The notes: a model not told the origin generated them from the letters alone. Positions 22,199 to 33,364 are shown, counted from the first letter of the stretch. The stretch: 64,000 nucleotides of DNA from Limnanthes douglasii subsp. nivea (GCA_036936605.1 JAUPFV010000001.1:343491081-343555080), one strand, 5' to 3'. Made by a program: numbers and translations.

Positions 22199-22456
22199 CC
22201 CGGACCAGTTTAATTTTTTTTTCTTTTTTCGGAGGGAACCCGCAGCCGCTACTCAGAGTGCAATGAGTGCGCACAGGGTAAACCCTCAGTCTGATGCAAT
22301 AGCCTGCAAACTAACGCCAGAAGGTAAACCACACAAGGTGACAAGATCAGCTGAGAAAGCGTATGTAGAGGGACTCGAACTCATGACCTTTGGTCACAAG
22401 CATGCCTTACTCAATCAGCTCGGATACCCCCTTGGGGGGTCCCGGACCGGTTTATT
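22199..22456 (-). mobile_element. tRNA-derived SINE with target-site duplication
   Basis: On the minus strand it begins near GGGGGTATCC, followed by an A-box-like GAGCTGATTGAGTAAGG and, about 30 nt later, a B box (GAGTTCGAGTCC), the internal RNA polymerase III promoter of tRNA-like SINEs. The 3' end is A-rich (complement of T/C run 22214-22229). Flanking duplications are CCCGGACCAGTTTAAT (22199-22214) and CCCGGACCGGTTTATT (22441-22456), 16 bp with two mismatches. The body is about 226 bp. Confidence 0.8.
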
Positions 22457-22574
22457 CTTGTTGGTTGGTGGTTGTTTTACTCGTCTGGGCTATTATTTCT
22501 CTAAAAACACTTCGTTATTGACAATTGATATTTCTTACCAACTTTGACATTTTGTACATTTATTATTTTAGGTT

Positions 22575-22977
22575 ATGGATCCTGGTGGCGCTTCCGGGTC
22601 CGCGGATGGCTCCCGGACGAAGAGAATAAAGAAGCGGACTAGGGTACGAGAAGCTGACCGTCCAGTTTTAGTTGTCGATTCAATGGTTCTGATGGAGGAA
22701 GTGCCTATAGTTTCCGGACCGCAAGCTTCCGGATCAAGTTTCGCTTGTGCTTCCCGCGGATGACGCCATCCTCCCCCACCTAAAGGACAACCTAAAGCTC
22801 ATCCTCCCTTCAGACTGCCACCGCTATTCGGCGAGGCATCCATCTCCCACGCTGCATACCACATTTTGATGGGAGAGGTAATATTTAAATTTGCATATGA
22901 CATTTTACTTTGGTTAAATTTTAATGTATACTAATATATTTAACTAATGTTTTCAGGAGCACCAGATGCGACTATAT
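22575..22977 (+). pseudogene. 5' part of a plant mobile domain (PMD) gene, cut by element 2
   Basis: The frame starts with ATG at 22575 (MDPGGASGSADGSRTKRI), basic and Gly/Ser-rich, and is lost at a TGA near 22761, after which coding-like sequence continues in another frame (DDAILPHLKDNLKLILPSD). A GT-AG intron is plausible at 22878-22956 (acceptor TTTTCAG). The exon then starts GAG CAC CAG ATG and runs into the target-site duplication TATAT (22973-22977) of element 2. Its continuation is at 31560. The N-terminal segment itself is not diagnostic; the assignment rests on the right-hand part. Confidence 0.55.
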
Positions 22978-23308
22978 TGATGAGTGAATAAATGACTAGG
23001 ATAAAGAATCTTGGATCTTGGACCTGATGTGACTAAAGCTCAAAGTGTAGAGAGAGAAAATAGAAAGAGAATATAATATTCAATTGTCCATCTACCAAAA
23101 ATAAATGGGCTCCCTTTTATAGTGGGGAAGGTGGGTCCCGTTTATATCCTTAGTGGTCTTGTATTATTTCACTATTAGCCCTTTACAAATTACTTTGTTT
23201 ACAAATAGTTTCCCAATAAACAATAAATGAAAATAATGGACATATTTCCTTTCTCCTGTTTACAATTAACTCTTTTTCTAATAAGATCGGCGAATTACTC
23301 CTTTATCA
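22978..23308 (-). repeat. 3' LTR of element 2
   Basis: 331 bp, plus-strand form TGATGAGTGAATAA to CTCCTTTATCA. Paired with 31225-31554. Confidence 0.92.
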
Positions 23309-23812
23309 GTAGCCCCCCAGTCTTCAAGAGCGTCGGGAATGAAGACTCGTAAAATGAGTTGGTTTGAAACGCCTTTGTCCCCTACGCTCTGGTACCGAGT
23401 TGGTTCGAAACATCTCTGTCCCCTACGCCCCGGTATCGAACGACCGGGCAGCCTCGGTATCGATTCCCTTGGGTTCCCCAATTGTCCGCTCTCTCCTGGG
23501 ATGGCTGCGAATCATCCCGATGCTCAAACCCTTATCATGGGTCTGCTACCGACCCTGATTGACAGATTCCCCATGGGCTCAAACAAGTAATCAGATTTTT
23601 TAGCGGGCAAAGCGGGTATATGAAGCCCAAATAGTATATCCATCAGAGCTAGTCGGTATATGCCTATAATGCTAGCCTGAGCAAAAGCTACACGTGTCAT
23701 CCAAGTATTCGAAGCGTGCTCGTCTGCACATCTTTCCAAAAGGCTCTTCGACGTCCCGTTGCTTTTCATCGTTTGGACTCCCCCATACATGAAGCGGTTA
23801 AGTAAGGGTGCC

Positions 23813-23820
23813 TATAAATA
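23813..23820 (+). promoter_or_regulatory. TATA box upstream of the antisense ORF of element 2
   Basis: TATAAATA lies 94 bp upstream of the ATG at 23907, on the strand opposite to gag-pol. A CT/AG-rich leader follows. This suggests that the antisense ORF has its own promoter inside the element. Confidence 0.5.
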
Positions 23821-23906
23821 CCTCATTCGCAAGAATCACTCTCAGAGGAATTCTAGAGAGAGAAAGTCTTGTCCTGACTATTCTAGAGAGAGAGAGAGCA
23901 AGGTTT

Positions 23907-26409
23907 ATGAAAAGTAGGAACCCAAAGCTAAAACAAAAAGCGAAGAAGAAGAAAGAGTCTGCGTTTGGATTTGTCGACTGGGCCAGTATTGGTGACCATG
24001 CTGAAGAGTACCGAGCTGCGGGACTAATTTGGAGTTCTAATACAAAGCCCTTTACGCCTGTGCCGCTTCCCCACGACCCTGTCCTTCCTAATCCAATTCC
24101 TCCTGAATCATTTATTGACCCCGAACCGTCTGACGCTCAAACCCCCGAAGCCATCGTTATTCTCTCTAGCAGCAGTTCTCCACACTCCCTGGTTACTCAT
24201 CTCAACCGCCCGACGCCTTCGTCGGTGAATTCTTATACTGTTCCGACCCCTTTTCCTCCTCGACGTCAAGGCAAATCCAGGTTTCTTTCCATGGGAGACT
24301 CAAATACTTCGACTTCACCAGCGGGGGGTAATTCTCGCGAAATAGTCCAGCCTACACCCAACATACAAGGGTACCGGACCGACGTCAATACTGCGCGTAC
24401 CCATTTGGGCGTTACCCAACAAGATTTGGACCGCCAAGAACTGGAGATCGAGCGTGCCCGTCAACAGCGAAAATAAGCGCAACTCGCCCGTACCGGAAGT
24501 AGCTCTTGTTTTATAGAGCCTATTGCCCAACGAGCCGATCCTCCTGCGGCCAGCCCCCTAGACCTGATGCGGTCCCGACGGAAAATACTGAGGAGCCAGA
24601 AGCGAACGTTTTGGCTGCTGGGAAGGTATTGTCGCTGTCGGCAACACTTTTTCTCCTCCCGAAGAGCCTCTTCCCGGGGAGATTGAGGCGGTCATAACTA
24701 CAACCTACCATCGCCGGTTGCCCAGGGACAACTTCATCTCCCTCTTTGAGGGCAAATACCTTTGCTTCTCTGCCGCGGAACAGGCAGAGCTTCTAATCTG
24801 GTGGGGTATCCCGGAGTGCGTCACTGTCCGATTACGCCAGTGCATGTTCGGTCACGGGAGATCGTCATTTTCACAGAGCTCTTCAATTGGGGCCTCAGGT
24901 TTCCTTTGGATCTTGAGATTTCTCTGTATTTCAAGACCCTTAACATCTGCCCCTCACAGCTAACGCCCAACGCGTGGTATACGCTGATGTCATGCATAAT
25001 GGCCTCACGCCTATCGGGTGGGGTTATGCCAATGACTGAGTACATAGCCATGTCAGGGCTCTCGAAATCTCCCAAGTCACCCTTCTTCTATTCTTCCTTG
25101 GCCAATACTTGGAAGATTGTGAATGACTTTCTCGAAGACAACAAAGGTTGGAAGCATCGGTTCGTCTTCCTCAGTGGCTACTGGGAAAATGGTCGCCCAT
25201 ATAGCAAGGAGAACCCGAGGCAATTGCTGTGGACCTGGGTTCCTGATGGTATATATATATATATATTTGTTACATAATGGGCCGATCCTTTGTGCAATGT
25301 CGAAGGAGTTTATCCAGGAGCTGAAGAAGGACTACTTCAAACCTAGCAAAGTGACCTTCCAAATTTTGAAGGACTATGCCAGGAATCACTAAGGTCGGGC
25401 GTTCCATCGCGCCTTCAAGAATACGAACCTGATCATGAGTAACCTCTGGCGTTGCTCGTCTGAACCGCTCACTATTGAGCAGCTGCGCCAACCACCCAGC
25501 TTGGTGGATTTGGTCGCGAAGACGGAAGAGGAGGCCGAGCAGGCAAATGCCGAGGCTGAAGAGGTCGACACGGTGGGACAAAAAGATGAAGCTGCCGCTG
25601 AGAATGGCGAGGCCCATCGGTCCGAGGAGCTGGACAAGAAGCGGAAGGGAAAGACTGAAGCAGATGGTGTTCAGGCCAAAAGGTCGAAATGCTCGAAGAA
25701 ACAGGGCGGATCTGCCGCTGCGTCTGCTTTTGTTGATAATGCAACCGTCCCATAGATTTTTGAGCAATATGGGGGGGTTAAGAGTGTGATTGTAGCCAAT
25801 CCCGTAGTGGTGGTCCCCGACGATGCTCGTCCCTCAAAGGCATCAAAACATGTCATGGCGTCATCGAGCGGTACTAAGCTGCATGTGCTATCCGTGTCTG
25901 GGAGTCCGCATACCTTTCATTTGCGGATAACAGACGGGTTATCCCTGTCTTTGTATAATATGATCGTGTCGTTGGCGATGAAAGAGCGGCGGGCAGGGGA
26001 GCTAAGCCAGAAGCTGACGGACGCGGAGGGGAAAGTTGCTGCGCTTGAAGAGGAAGTGAAGAAATGAAAGGCAGCACATAATCTCTTGGAAGAGAAGCTG
26101 AAGACGGTCGAAAAAACCTTGGCGCAAGTCAGAAAAGACCGGGAAGACCATGTTGGGCAGTTGGTGAAGAAAATTACCGACATGAGGAGTGTTAATGCCC
26201 TTTTTGCTGATAAGTGCCAGAAGTGGATGGACAAGGAGACGGCCGAGGCTAAGGCCGCTTATGTGCTGACCTTTCATCACCGTTTCCCCGACCTTCCCCT
26301 TGGGTCAATGTGGCTAGATGTTCCTAAGGTCGATCGTCCCACCGGTGTGGTCTGCGAAGACGAAGAGTCGGACGATATCGAAACCGAGTCCGAGGATGAG
26401 GACGTTTGA
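23907..26409 (+). pseudogene. Antisense extra ORF of element 2 (Transposase_28-like), broken
   Basis: The start is the ATG at 23907 (MKSRNPKLKQKAKKKKESAF). The first open stretch (to 24476) is basic, then Ser/Pro-rich. A central globular part at about 24700-25270 contains LPRDNFISLF-GKYLCFSAAEQ, then FNWGLRFPLDLEISLYF and LTPNAWYTLMSCIMA; the L-x-x-F-P-L and Q-L-T-P-N-A-W signatures resemble the Pfam 'putative gypsy type transposon' domain (Transposase_28). A frameshift lies near 24840. A (TA)n run at 25249-25266 interrupts the frame. The C-terminal third (25435-26409) is Glu/Ala/Lys-rich and coiled-coil-like, ending in an acidic tail as in element 1. Stops at 24474-24476, about 25390, 25753-25755 and 26065-26067 break it. 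Function unknown. Confidence 0.7.
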
Positions 26410-26551
26410 CTTCCTATGTTTCTGTATTTAAATTTTGTAACCTTTGGGTCTGTAGAACCTTTTTGAACCGTTTTTGTAACCGACGCTTCTGAAAATCAAT
26501 ATCCACAATCGTGACGTTATTTTCACTATGCTTTTGCAAATTCATATCTAG

Positions 26552-26955
26552 TCGGGAATAAAATGTAGATTGGTTGAATACCAAAAAACTAATTTAAGGT
26601 TTTGTTGGTCAACGTCTAATTGAAAAATTCTCGTAGGGTCGGAAATAATATGTAGATCGGTTAAACACCAAAAAACCCATTTAAGGTTCTGTAGATCAAT
26701 GTATAATTGAAAAATTCCCGTAGGGTCGAAAATAATATGTAGATCAGTTAAACACCGAAAACCCCATTCCAGGTTCTATGGATCAATGTCTAATTGAAAA
26801 ACTCCCGTAGGGTCGGAAATAATATGTAGATCGGTTAAACACCAAAAAATCCATTCCAGGTTCTGTAGATCAATGTCTAATTGAAAAATTCCCGTAGGGT
26901 CGGAAATAATATGTAGATCGGTTAAACACCGAAAAACCCATTTAAGGTTCTGTCA
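26552..26955. repeat. Tandem repeat of about 86 bp in the 3' UTR of element 2
   Basis: About 4.6 copies of a unit starting GGTCGGAAATAATATGTAGA and ending AAATTCCCGTA follow each other. Copies two to five are very similar; the first is more diverged. The array lies between the end of pol and the end of the antisense ORF. Tat-element 3' UTR arrays of this type are known as a source of satellite DNA. Confidence 0.9.
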
Positions 26956-27071
26956 ATTGATTGATATTGTCAAAAGTTGTCTATCAGCTCGTCAGCTGAT
27001 TGACCCCCTTCTAACACATCTTAATTTTAAAGGCAAAAAAGTTGAATTGAAAAGATCGGTGGCTATGGATG

Positions 27072-27106
27072 CCTCGTTAAAACCTTCTCGCGCCACCGCG
27101 GTAGGA
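27072..27106 (-). other. Conserved motif just 3' of pol in element 2
   Basis: In element orientation it reads CCTACC..GGTGGCGCG, then AGAAGGTTTTAACGAGG. It matches the motif at 798-832 and 59477-59511, and lies about 75 bp after the pol stop. Confidence 0.6.
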
Positions 27107-27179
27107 AATAGCACATCCCCGACCAAAGGTTCGTACATATACAAGAATGATTACAAAGAATATACAAAGATAGATAAAA

Positions 27180-28160
27180 TTATTCCAAATATATCTTCAA
27201 GTGTTCAATGTTCCAGGGGAGCCTTAATACGCGTCCGTGCTTGTCCTGCAATCGGTAGGTTCCACTCTTTATTCTTTCTATTACTTTGTACGGTCCTTCC
27301 AAGTTCGAGGCTAGCTTGCCGAGGCTTTTGTCTTTTGTATGCAGAAAAACTCTTCTTAAAACTCTGTCCCTGACTTTGAACTCCCGCCGACACACTTTTG
27401 ACGCATACCGACTCCTCATTAAAGTTTGATAATGTAAAAAGTTTAGCTGGGCTCCGCCTCTTTTCTCTTCGATTAGGTCTAGGGCTAGCCGTCTGCCATC
27501 CCCGTTTTCATTCTTATCATAATTACCGACCTTAAAAGATTGGACGATTGATTATATTGGGGTGACCGCATCCATTCCATACACCAAGGCGTAAGGTGAT
27601 TCCTTAGTCGTTGTCCCCGGTGTAGTTCGGTAAGCCCTTAATACTTCTTGTAAGTAATCCGGCCACTTGCCAGCTTTTCCTTCTAGGTTCTTTTTTAGTC
27701 CATCCAAGATGGTTCGGTTCGTGACTTCAACCTGTCTGTTTGCCTAGGGATGGAAAAGGGTGGAAAAGCACTGCTGAATTTCATGGGTCGTACAAAAAGA
27801 TTTCATCTCGCTGCTGTCAAACTGAGGTCCGTTGTCCATGGTGAGCTTTTGAGGTACCCCGAACCTACAACAGATGTTCGACCAAATAAACTTGGTGATA
27901 TCCTTAGTCCTCGTTCCCGATAATGGTTCTGCTTCTACCCATTTGGAGAAGTAATCTACTGCCACCATAATTGTTTGTCTACCACCGGATGCCATCGGTA
28001 ATGGCCCCACCAGATCGATTCCCCATCTGTCAAACGGTAGGCCTTCAGAGATTGATTCTAACGGAGTCGCGGGCATATTGATCGCATTTGCAAATCTTTG
28101 ACAGGTATCACATGTTTTGACTATCTGGCTACGCATCGGCGGTTACCGTCGGCCAATAAA
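27180..28160 (-). pseudogene. Integrase of element 2, broken
   Basis: The frame 28136-27744 has the zinc-binding end (TCDTCQRFANAI) and the catalytic core (LVGPLPMASGG, TMDNGPQFDS). A TAG near 27744 replaces the Gln of F-H-P-Q-A-N, which is intact in element 1. The core continues in the same register to about 27540, then a second part lies at 27419-27180 (SRYASKVCRREF, GPYKVIERIKSGTYRL). At least one stop and one frameshift prevent a full integrase. Confidence 0.85.
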
Positions 28161-28180
28161 CCCGGCGAGGAAGATTCTCT

Positions 28181-28965
28181 TTATGAGTGCTTTATAACCG
28201 CAGTGGCCGCACCTTCTCTATCGTGCAACTTGGAGACAATTATTTGTGACTCATTAGCCCCCAGGCACCGCAGTAGAGGCCTGCTGAAAGACTTTTTGTA
28301 TAGTATCTCTCCCAACAAAACGTGGCCCCGGGCCTTATTCCGTATCTTCCGAGCGGTGACGCTAGTATTCGGTAATAGTCCTTCAGCCAGGAAGGCTATA
28401 ATGTCTCTCCTCCAATCCAATATCGCTACTGAGGATATCTGACAGGCAATTTCAGGTCGATTGTCCAGCTCTGCCTTCTTTATAACCGACGAGTGTTCTT
28501 GTTCGGTTATCCATGGATAACTGCTTAAGCAGGATGCCAACGCCAGAGAGTCAGCAATCACATTTTCGGTCCTAGGTACGTGCTCATATGTTACTTTGGC
28601 GAATGATGCAGCCAACACTCGCAAGGATGCTAAGTATTGCACCAGATGTTCTTTCCTTGCTTCCAACGCTCCTGAAGCCTGATTAATTAAGAGTTGTGAA
28701 TCACTAACAAGACGTACGTGTTTGGCCCCGCATAAATGTGCTAATCTCAAACTGGCCAGGGCTGCCTCGTACTCTGCTTCGTTGTTAGAAGTGGTAAAAC
28801 CAAATCGGATTTCCTGATGCATACTCACGCCCGTGGGGGCGATTATCTGGACACCCGCACCGCACCCATGTACGTTTGACCAATGATCAGTTCGGACAAT
28901 CCACTCAACTAAATCGTCTTTCCCAGACGGCTCTTCTTGATCGGCCCAACTGAACAATACATTCG
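28181..28965 (-). pseudogene. Second RNase H and linker of element 2
   Basis: The frame 28975-28181 reads VEWIVRTD (RNase H strand 1), GCGAGVQIIAPTG, NNEAEYEAALASLRLA, SDSQLLINQA and ENVIADSLA. This is the additional RNase H domain of Tat elements, followed by the integrase linker (ARGHVLLGEILYKKSF). Its upstream end is fused to protease sequence at about 28965, with no reverse transcriptase between them. Confidence 0.85.
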
Positions 28966-29720
28966 AACTCTCCAATCACGTCTGCAGCCGACCTTGTGAA
29001 CCCTACTATAGTTTGGTCCGAACGCGAAATTACTAGGGGAGTCCTGAACTTAGCGAATGTTGATGCAAAGATTAAGTTTGATGAACTTCCGGTATCCACA
29101 AGGATGCGTCGTACTTATTTCCCCGTAATGGCCGCCCCGATGACGACATCATCCTCGTGAGGACTTGTTATATCTCGCATGTCGTCGTCAAAATACAAAA
29201 TCAGTGAAGGGATGCCCTTAGAATGAGGATAAGACCGTGCCTCCAACTGAGTAGCTAGGTTCACAATATGCCGCTTTCAGGAAGAGTGAGTAATCCCTGC
29301 CATGGAATCACCCCAGAAATAGTCAATGATTCGCAAAAACTGACAGAGACCCCGATGAGGTTACGGCTTACATCGGGATCAAGGTATTCGATGGAGACGT
29401 CAAAAGGATCGGTTACTTCAGAAATTGCCATAGTCGTCTTTGGCTTCTGTACCGCAACAATTTCTTTCGAGGTGGCGCCCTACTGCGCTTTCTTTTTTAC
29501 ATACTCGAGTAGGTTTTCGTGCTCTATCAGCATCTGTATCTCCTTCTTGAGAGCGATACAATCCTTGGTATTGTGTCCTACGTCTTCATGGTATCGGAAG
29601 TAACAATTGTTCCTATGTTCCTGAGGCGTTGCTATGGGGAAGGGTCTCTGATACATCCCGTTTTTCCTAGTCTTTTCATATATTGAGGACACGCATTTTG
29701 TCAAATCAGCAAAGTAGGCG
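28960..29720 (-). pseudogene. gag zinc finger and protease of element 2
   Basis: A gag C-terminal part with CYFRYHEDVGHNTKDC-type Cys/His cluster lies at 29704-29480. The protease follows in other frames: the region at 29330-29110 is broken, and the catalytic DTGSSSNLIF is open at 29099-28905. The protease frame ends within a few codons of the junction with RNase H sequence near 28965. Confidence 0.8.
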
Positions 29721-29722
29721 GG

Positions 29723-31148
29723 TCAGATCCACTTATTAGGCATCGGTCGCGAAACCACTTGGTTGGTCTGCTTTGTTCTTTGGCCCTGGGATACCGGAGG
29801 CTTGATGGGTGTGGACTGGGTCGGTGGTATTGTGTTAACTGGTTGGACTTGCTGAGCATAGCCAGATTGGGCACCCTGCTTTATAACAACCGATGCTTGG
29901 GCACTCTGCTGAATCTGTGCCGCCAATTCGGACGCCTCGGTTTCTTCTATCAATATCTGCTTTTCCACCTGAGCTAGGAGGGCAGAAAAGGTAAAAGCCT
30001 GTTTTTTAGTGACTGCTTGCTTCATCGTTCCTGGGAGTAGTCCTATGCGATAAGCTATCAGTGCCACGTTCTCTTCGTAATGATCAAGATCGGTTTTTGC
30101 GTCGATAAAGCGCCTGGTGTAATCCCGGAGGCTCTCTCCCAGCCTTTGTTTACAGTTGACGATCGTATCACCGTTGGCTCGGAAACTCTTGCTTCCTACG
30201 AATTGCTGGCGGAACATTACCCAGAACATTCCAAAGTTTTTATACAACCTTGTGGTAGCCGGTTATACCACTTAGATGCCCGATCTTTGAAATTCATCGA
30301 GAAAGCTCGGCATAACAACTTATCGTCATTATCGAAACTCAACATAAAGTTTTTGAACGCTTCTAAATGATTATCCGGATCCCTTTTACCGTCATACTTT
30401 TCTAATTTGGAGATGTCAAACCTCTTCGGGAGATGTCCCGACAATATTTCGTCTGACAATGGTGAGGATCTCCTATTCATTCTGAATCCGAAAGATCCGC
30501 TCTCGAGCCCCTCGGTCTGAACTCCATATAATCCTCCGTCTCATAGGTTGACAAATTGGCTACCGACCCTATATCCTTGGGTCTGGCTATTCGAAGGCTG
30601 CCATTGGACCTGAGGTAGGACTACCCGCTCTTCTCTGCTGCCCGTCAATATCTCTTCTTTTTTCAAACAAAACTGGCGTCCTTTTTTCGGTGTTACCCTT
30701 TTTTAACTTGGGTGAGTCGGATCGTGGTGCCCTATCCGTCGTGAATTTATCTTCTGCGCGCGCTTGTTTAGCCTTTCCTTGCGTCGGTACTCTCTCCCCG
30801 ATGAGTCATCCGAAGTGTAATTAACGGAAACACTTCGGTCACTCTTTTGGTATCGCTCTGCTCCTCCATCTTGCTCCCGTCAACAGTCGGATATCCTTCT
30901 CCACGGTTGTCTACGACCGGCTCTTTTCCTTTGCCTTCCCGAACTCTTTTATCATTTAAAGCCCGTTCCTTTTCAGCGTTCAGTTTTGCGATGTCTTCCA
31001 GTAATTGTCTCATGGTCATGATAAGAGTCGACCGTTTATCCCGACCCTGAGCGTAATACTCCCAACCCGGAGCTTCCTTGCTTTCTGACAGTGAAATGGC
31101 TCGGGCCACCTCTCTCTCGACCCTCTCCCCAGCTGCTTCGTCATTCAT
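29723..31148 (-). pseudogene. gag of element 2, broken
   Basis: The N-terminal part (31148-30768) is Glu/Arg-rich and starts with ATG at 31146-31148. The core is split: ILSGHLPKRFDISKLEKYDG and ASKWYNRLPQG at 30480-30217, and FRQQFVGSKSF with RRFIDAKTDLDHYEEN at 30247-29723. The end is Gln/Pro/Thr-rich. A region with stops lies between 30768 and 30480, and a frameshift at about 30240. Confidence 0.82.
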
Positions 31149-31224
31149 TCTTCGAGTTTAAATTGTAATTTTCAAAGAAAAGGCTTCTTTTTTTGGTATC
31201 ACGTGTTCCTACAGACGGCGCCAA

Positions 31225-31554
31225 TGATGAGTGAATAAATGACTAGGATAAATAATCTTAGATCTTGGACCTGATGTGACTAAAGTTCAAAGTATAGAGA
31301 GAGAAAGTAGAAAGAGAATACAATATTCAATTGTCCACCTACCAAGAATAAATGGGCTCCCTTTTATAGTGGGGAAGGTGGGTCTTGTTTATATCCTTAG
31401 TGGTCTTGTATTATTTCACTATTAGTCATTTACAAATTACTTTGTTTACAAATAGTTTCCCAATAAACAATAAATACAATAATGGGCATATTTCCCTTCT
31501 CCTGTTTACAATTAACTCCTTTTCTACTAAGATCGGCGAATTACTCCCTTATCA
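31225..31554 (-). repeat. 5' LTR of element 2
   Basis: 330 bp; PBS complement GGCGCCA at 31217-31223 lies one base away. Followed directly by the duplication TATAT and the PMD exon. Confidence 0.92.
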
Positions 31555-31559
31555 TATAT

Positions 31560-33110
31560 GCCCATTATCCCAGCCATAAAGCTTGGAGTTTGGCTGCACA
31601 GAGTAGGGTACGCGCCATAGTTGACGCCACTCATTTCGGTCGACTAATAGAATCGTTCTATCACATGCACAGACACTCCAACATGATGGACGTTGTTTTG
31701 GAGCGGTGGCATATAGAAACAAATAGTTTCTATTTTTCTTTCGGCGAGATGACGATCACGCTCGACAACGTGCACATCATATTGGGACTCCTAGTTTGTG
31801 GTTCACTTGTTGTTTTTCTTATTACATCGGACAAGTCTATGGCCATACATGAGTGCGTTGAGTTGCTTATGGTGGACGAGATAGACTTCGTGATGGAGGT
31901 TGAGAAATGCAAGGGCGTCGGTTTAGGGTTCAAATGGCTCCGGAGTAGGTTTAGTGGGCCAGAGTTCTGCGACGACAACACTAATATTACTGATCTTATA
32001 GTAGATGCGGCTGCGCGTGCCTACATATTACATATGTTCGGTATCGTCATATTCCTGGACAAGAGCAATATTTACACCAATTTCAAATATTTGTTTCTGT
32101 TGCGCGATTTGACTCCGGAGGGTGTCGGTAGCTACTCATGGGAGAGTGCTGTACTTGCTTACTTGTATCACTATCTGGGTGAGGCCTCGCTCCACGACAC
32201 TAGGACTATGGCTGGATGTATCGGTTTTCTAGATACGTGGATACAAGATCATTTTGTCATGCTACGCCCTGTTACTTGTTCCACTTACACCGAGCGCCAG
32301 CCCACTATTGCTAGATGTCGCAGTATCTGAATCCCGGATGAAGTTGAACCTTCAGATCACCGTCAACAACCTGCTGGAGACAGATGTAAGTATTTTTATT
32401 GAGTGTGATAGTTGAATAAGGTAGAATCGCTTTATAGTTTGTTGTGTGCTATGTTGGTTTGGTGTGGTGGCATATATATATTTTTTGTTTGTATTGGTTT
32501 GTATTGCAGGTACTTTTTGATCCTTATCATTTTCGGTTCCAAACTATATCATGGTTAACAGATGTCATATGTGGTGTAGAGCACTCGCAAATATACTATC
32601 CGGAGCGTGTGTTGAGGCAGTTTTTCCGTGTTCAGAGGCTTATCCCCCAACCTTTGATGTAGATACAGTCAAAGTCGAGAAGAAAACCAAATTCGATGGC
32701 GTATACTTTTGATGAGGTTAATTAGGCGATTTGGAGGTATAACCTTTTATATAAAGTATTTAGGGGAGTCTTAGTGAGAGACGAAATGGATTCTTTTAGT
32801 ACTCCAGATCCTTATGCTCCATCAAAATAGTAATTGGTTCAACCTCATCAATATTGCAATCTACTCGCTCGATGACTATGTTTACGAAGATCGGGAATGA
32901 GTTATCATCCGAAATTTGCGTGCCGGTATGCGTAGGATCTCCTTGTTTCCCGCAGTTGGTGAGTTTGACCATAATTTCAATCGCTTGGCTGGGGCGTACA
33001 AGGATGTTGTGTCTACTGCTAGGAGACTTGCTTAGACGTTACGTTTTATGTTTTGGATTGTATGATACCATTTATGATATTTTGCGGGTCTAGTGTTCGT
33101 TCTTTTGGTC
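31560..33110 (+). pseudogene. Plant mobile domain (PMD/MAIN-like) gene, right part
   Basis: Frame 31560-32330 contains PMD hallmarks in order: MMDVVLERWHIETNSFYFSF (W-x-x-E-T-x-S-F-x-F), GEMTITLDNVHIILGLLVCG (the G-E-M-T-x-T-L-x-D-V motif), FGIVIFLDKSN, LLRDLTPEGVGSYSWESAVL and HDTRTMAGCIGFLDTWIQDHF. The frame is lost near 32300. An intron at 32386-32509 is plausible, since the exon before it ends NNLLETD and the next starts VLFDPYHF and has YYPERVLRQFFRVQRLIP, the PMD C-terminal signature. A TAG at about 32662 ends it; a few coding-like pieces continue to about 33100. PMD proteins occur as host genes (MAIN family) and as transposon passengers. When one copy of TATAT is removed, the frame continues exactly from the left part at 22977. 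Confidence 0.8.
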
Positions 33111-33214
33111 TGTTGTTAGTGACTTTGATGGTTCGGGGTTCTTGTATGATAATTTATGCTTCTATTTGAATCCTTTTTTGTCTCTTTCTATAGTTTAAAC
33201 AACATGAATTAAGT

Positions 33215-33361
33215 TAAACATAAACATAAACTCAAACATAAACTCGAGCATAAACTCAAACATAAACTCGAACAAAAACTCAAGCATAAACTGAAACATA
33301 AACTCAAATATAAACTAAAACATAAAATCAAACATAAACTCAAACATAAACTAAAACATAA
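33215..33361. repeat. 12-bp minisatellite (ACATAAACTCAA)
   Basis: About twelve copies of (A)ACATAAACTCAA with small variants (ACTCGA, ACTAAA, ACTGAA) in direct order. No coding significance seen. Confidence 0.85.
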
Positions 33362-33364
33362 GAA

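Larger units (their letters stand above)
22973..31559 (-). mobile_element. Element 2: Tat-lineage Gypsy element with 5-bp target-site duplication
   Basis: The element spans 22978-31554 with LTRs at both ends (22978-23308 and 31225-31554), flanked by TATAT (22973-22977 and 31555-31559). Minus-strand order: LTR, PBS (TGGCGCCGTCTG, 31206-31223), gag, protease, second RNase H, integrase, tandem-repeat 3' UTR; a plus-strand antisense ORF at 23907-26409; polypurine tract ACTGGGGGGCTAC complementary to about 23309-23321. The reverse transcriptase and first RNase H are missing. By hand alignment the LTRs differ at about 20 of 330 positions (about 94% identical). It sits inside a PMD gene. Confidence 0.92.

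Noticed and set aside
22080..22547. 155-codon open frame
   Set aside because: It reads through the foldback and the antisense of the SINE; no domain, and the sequence is explained by those two repeats.
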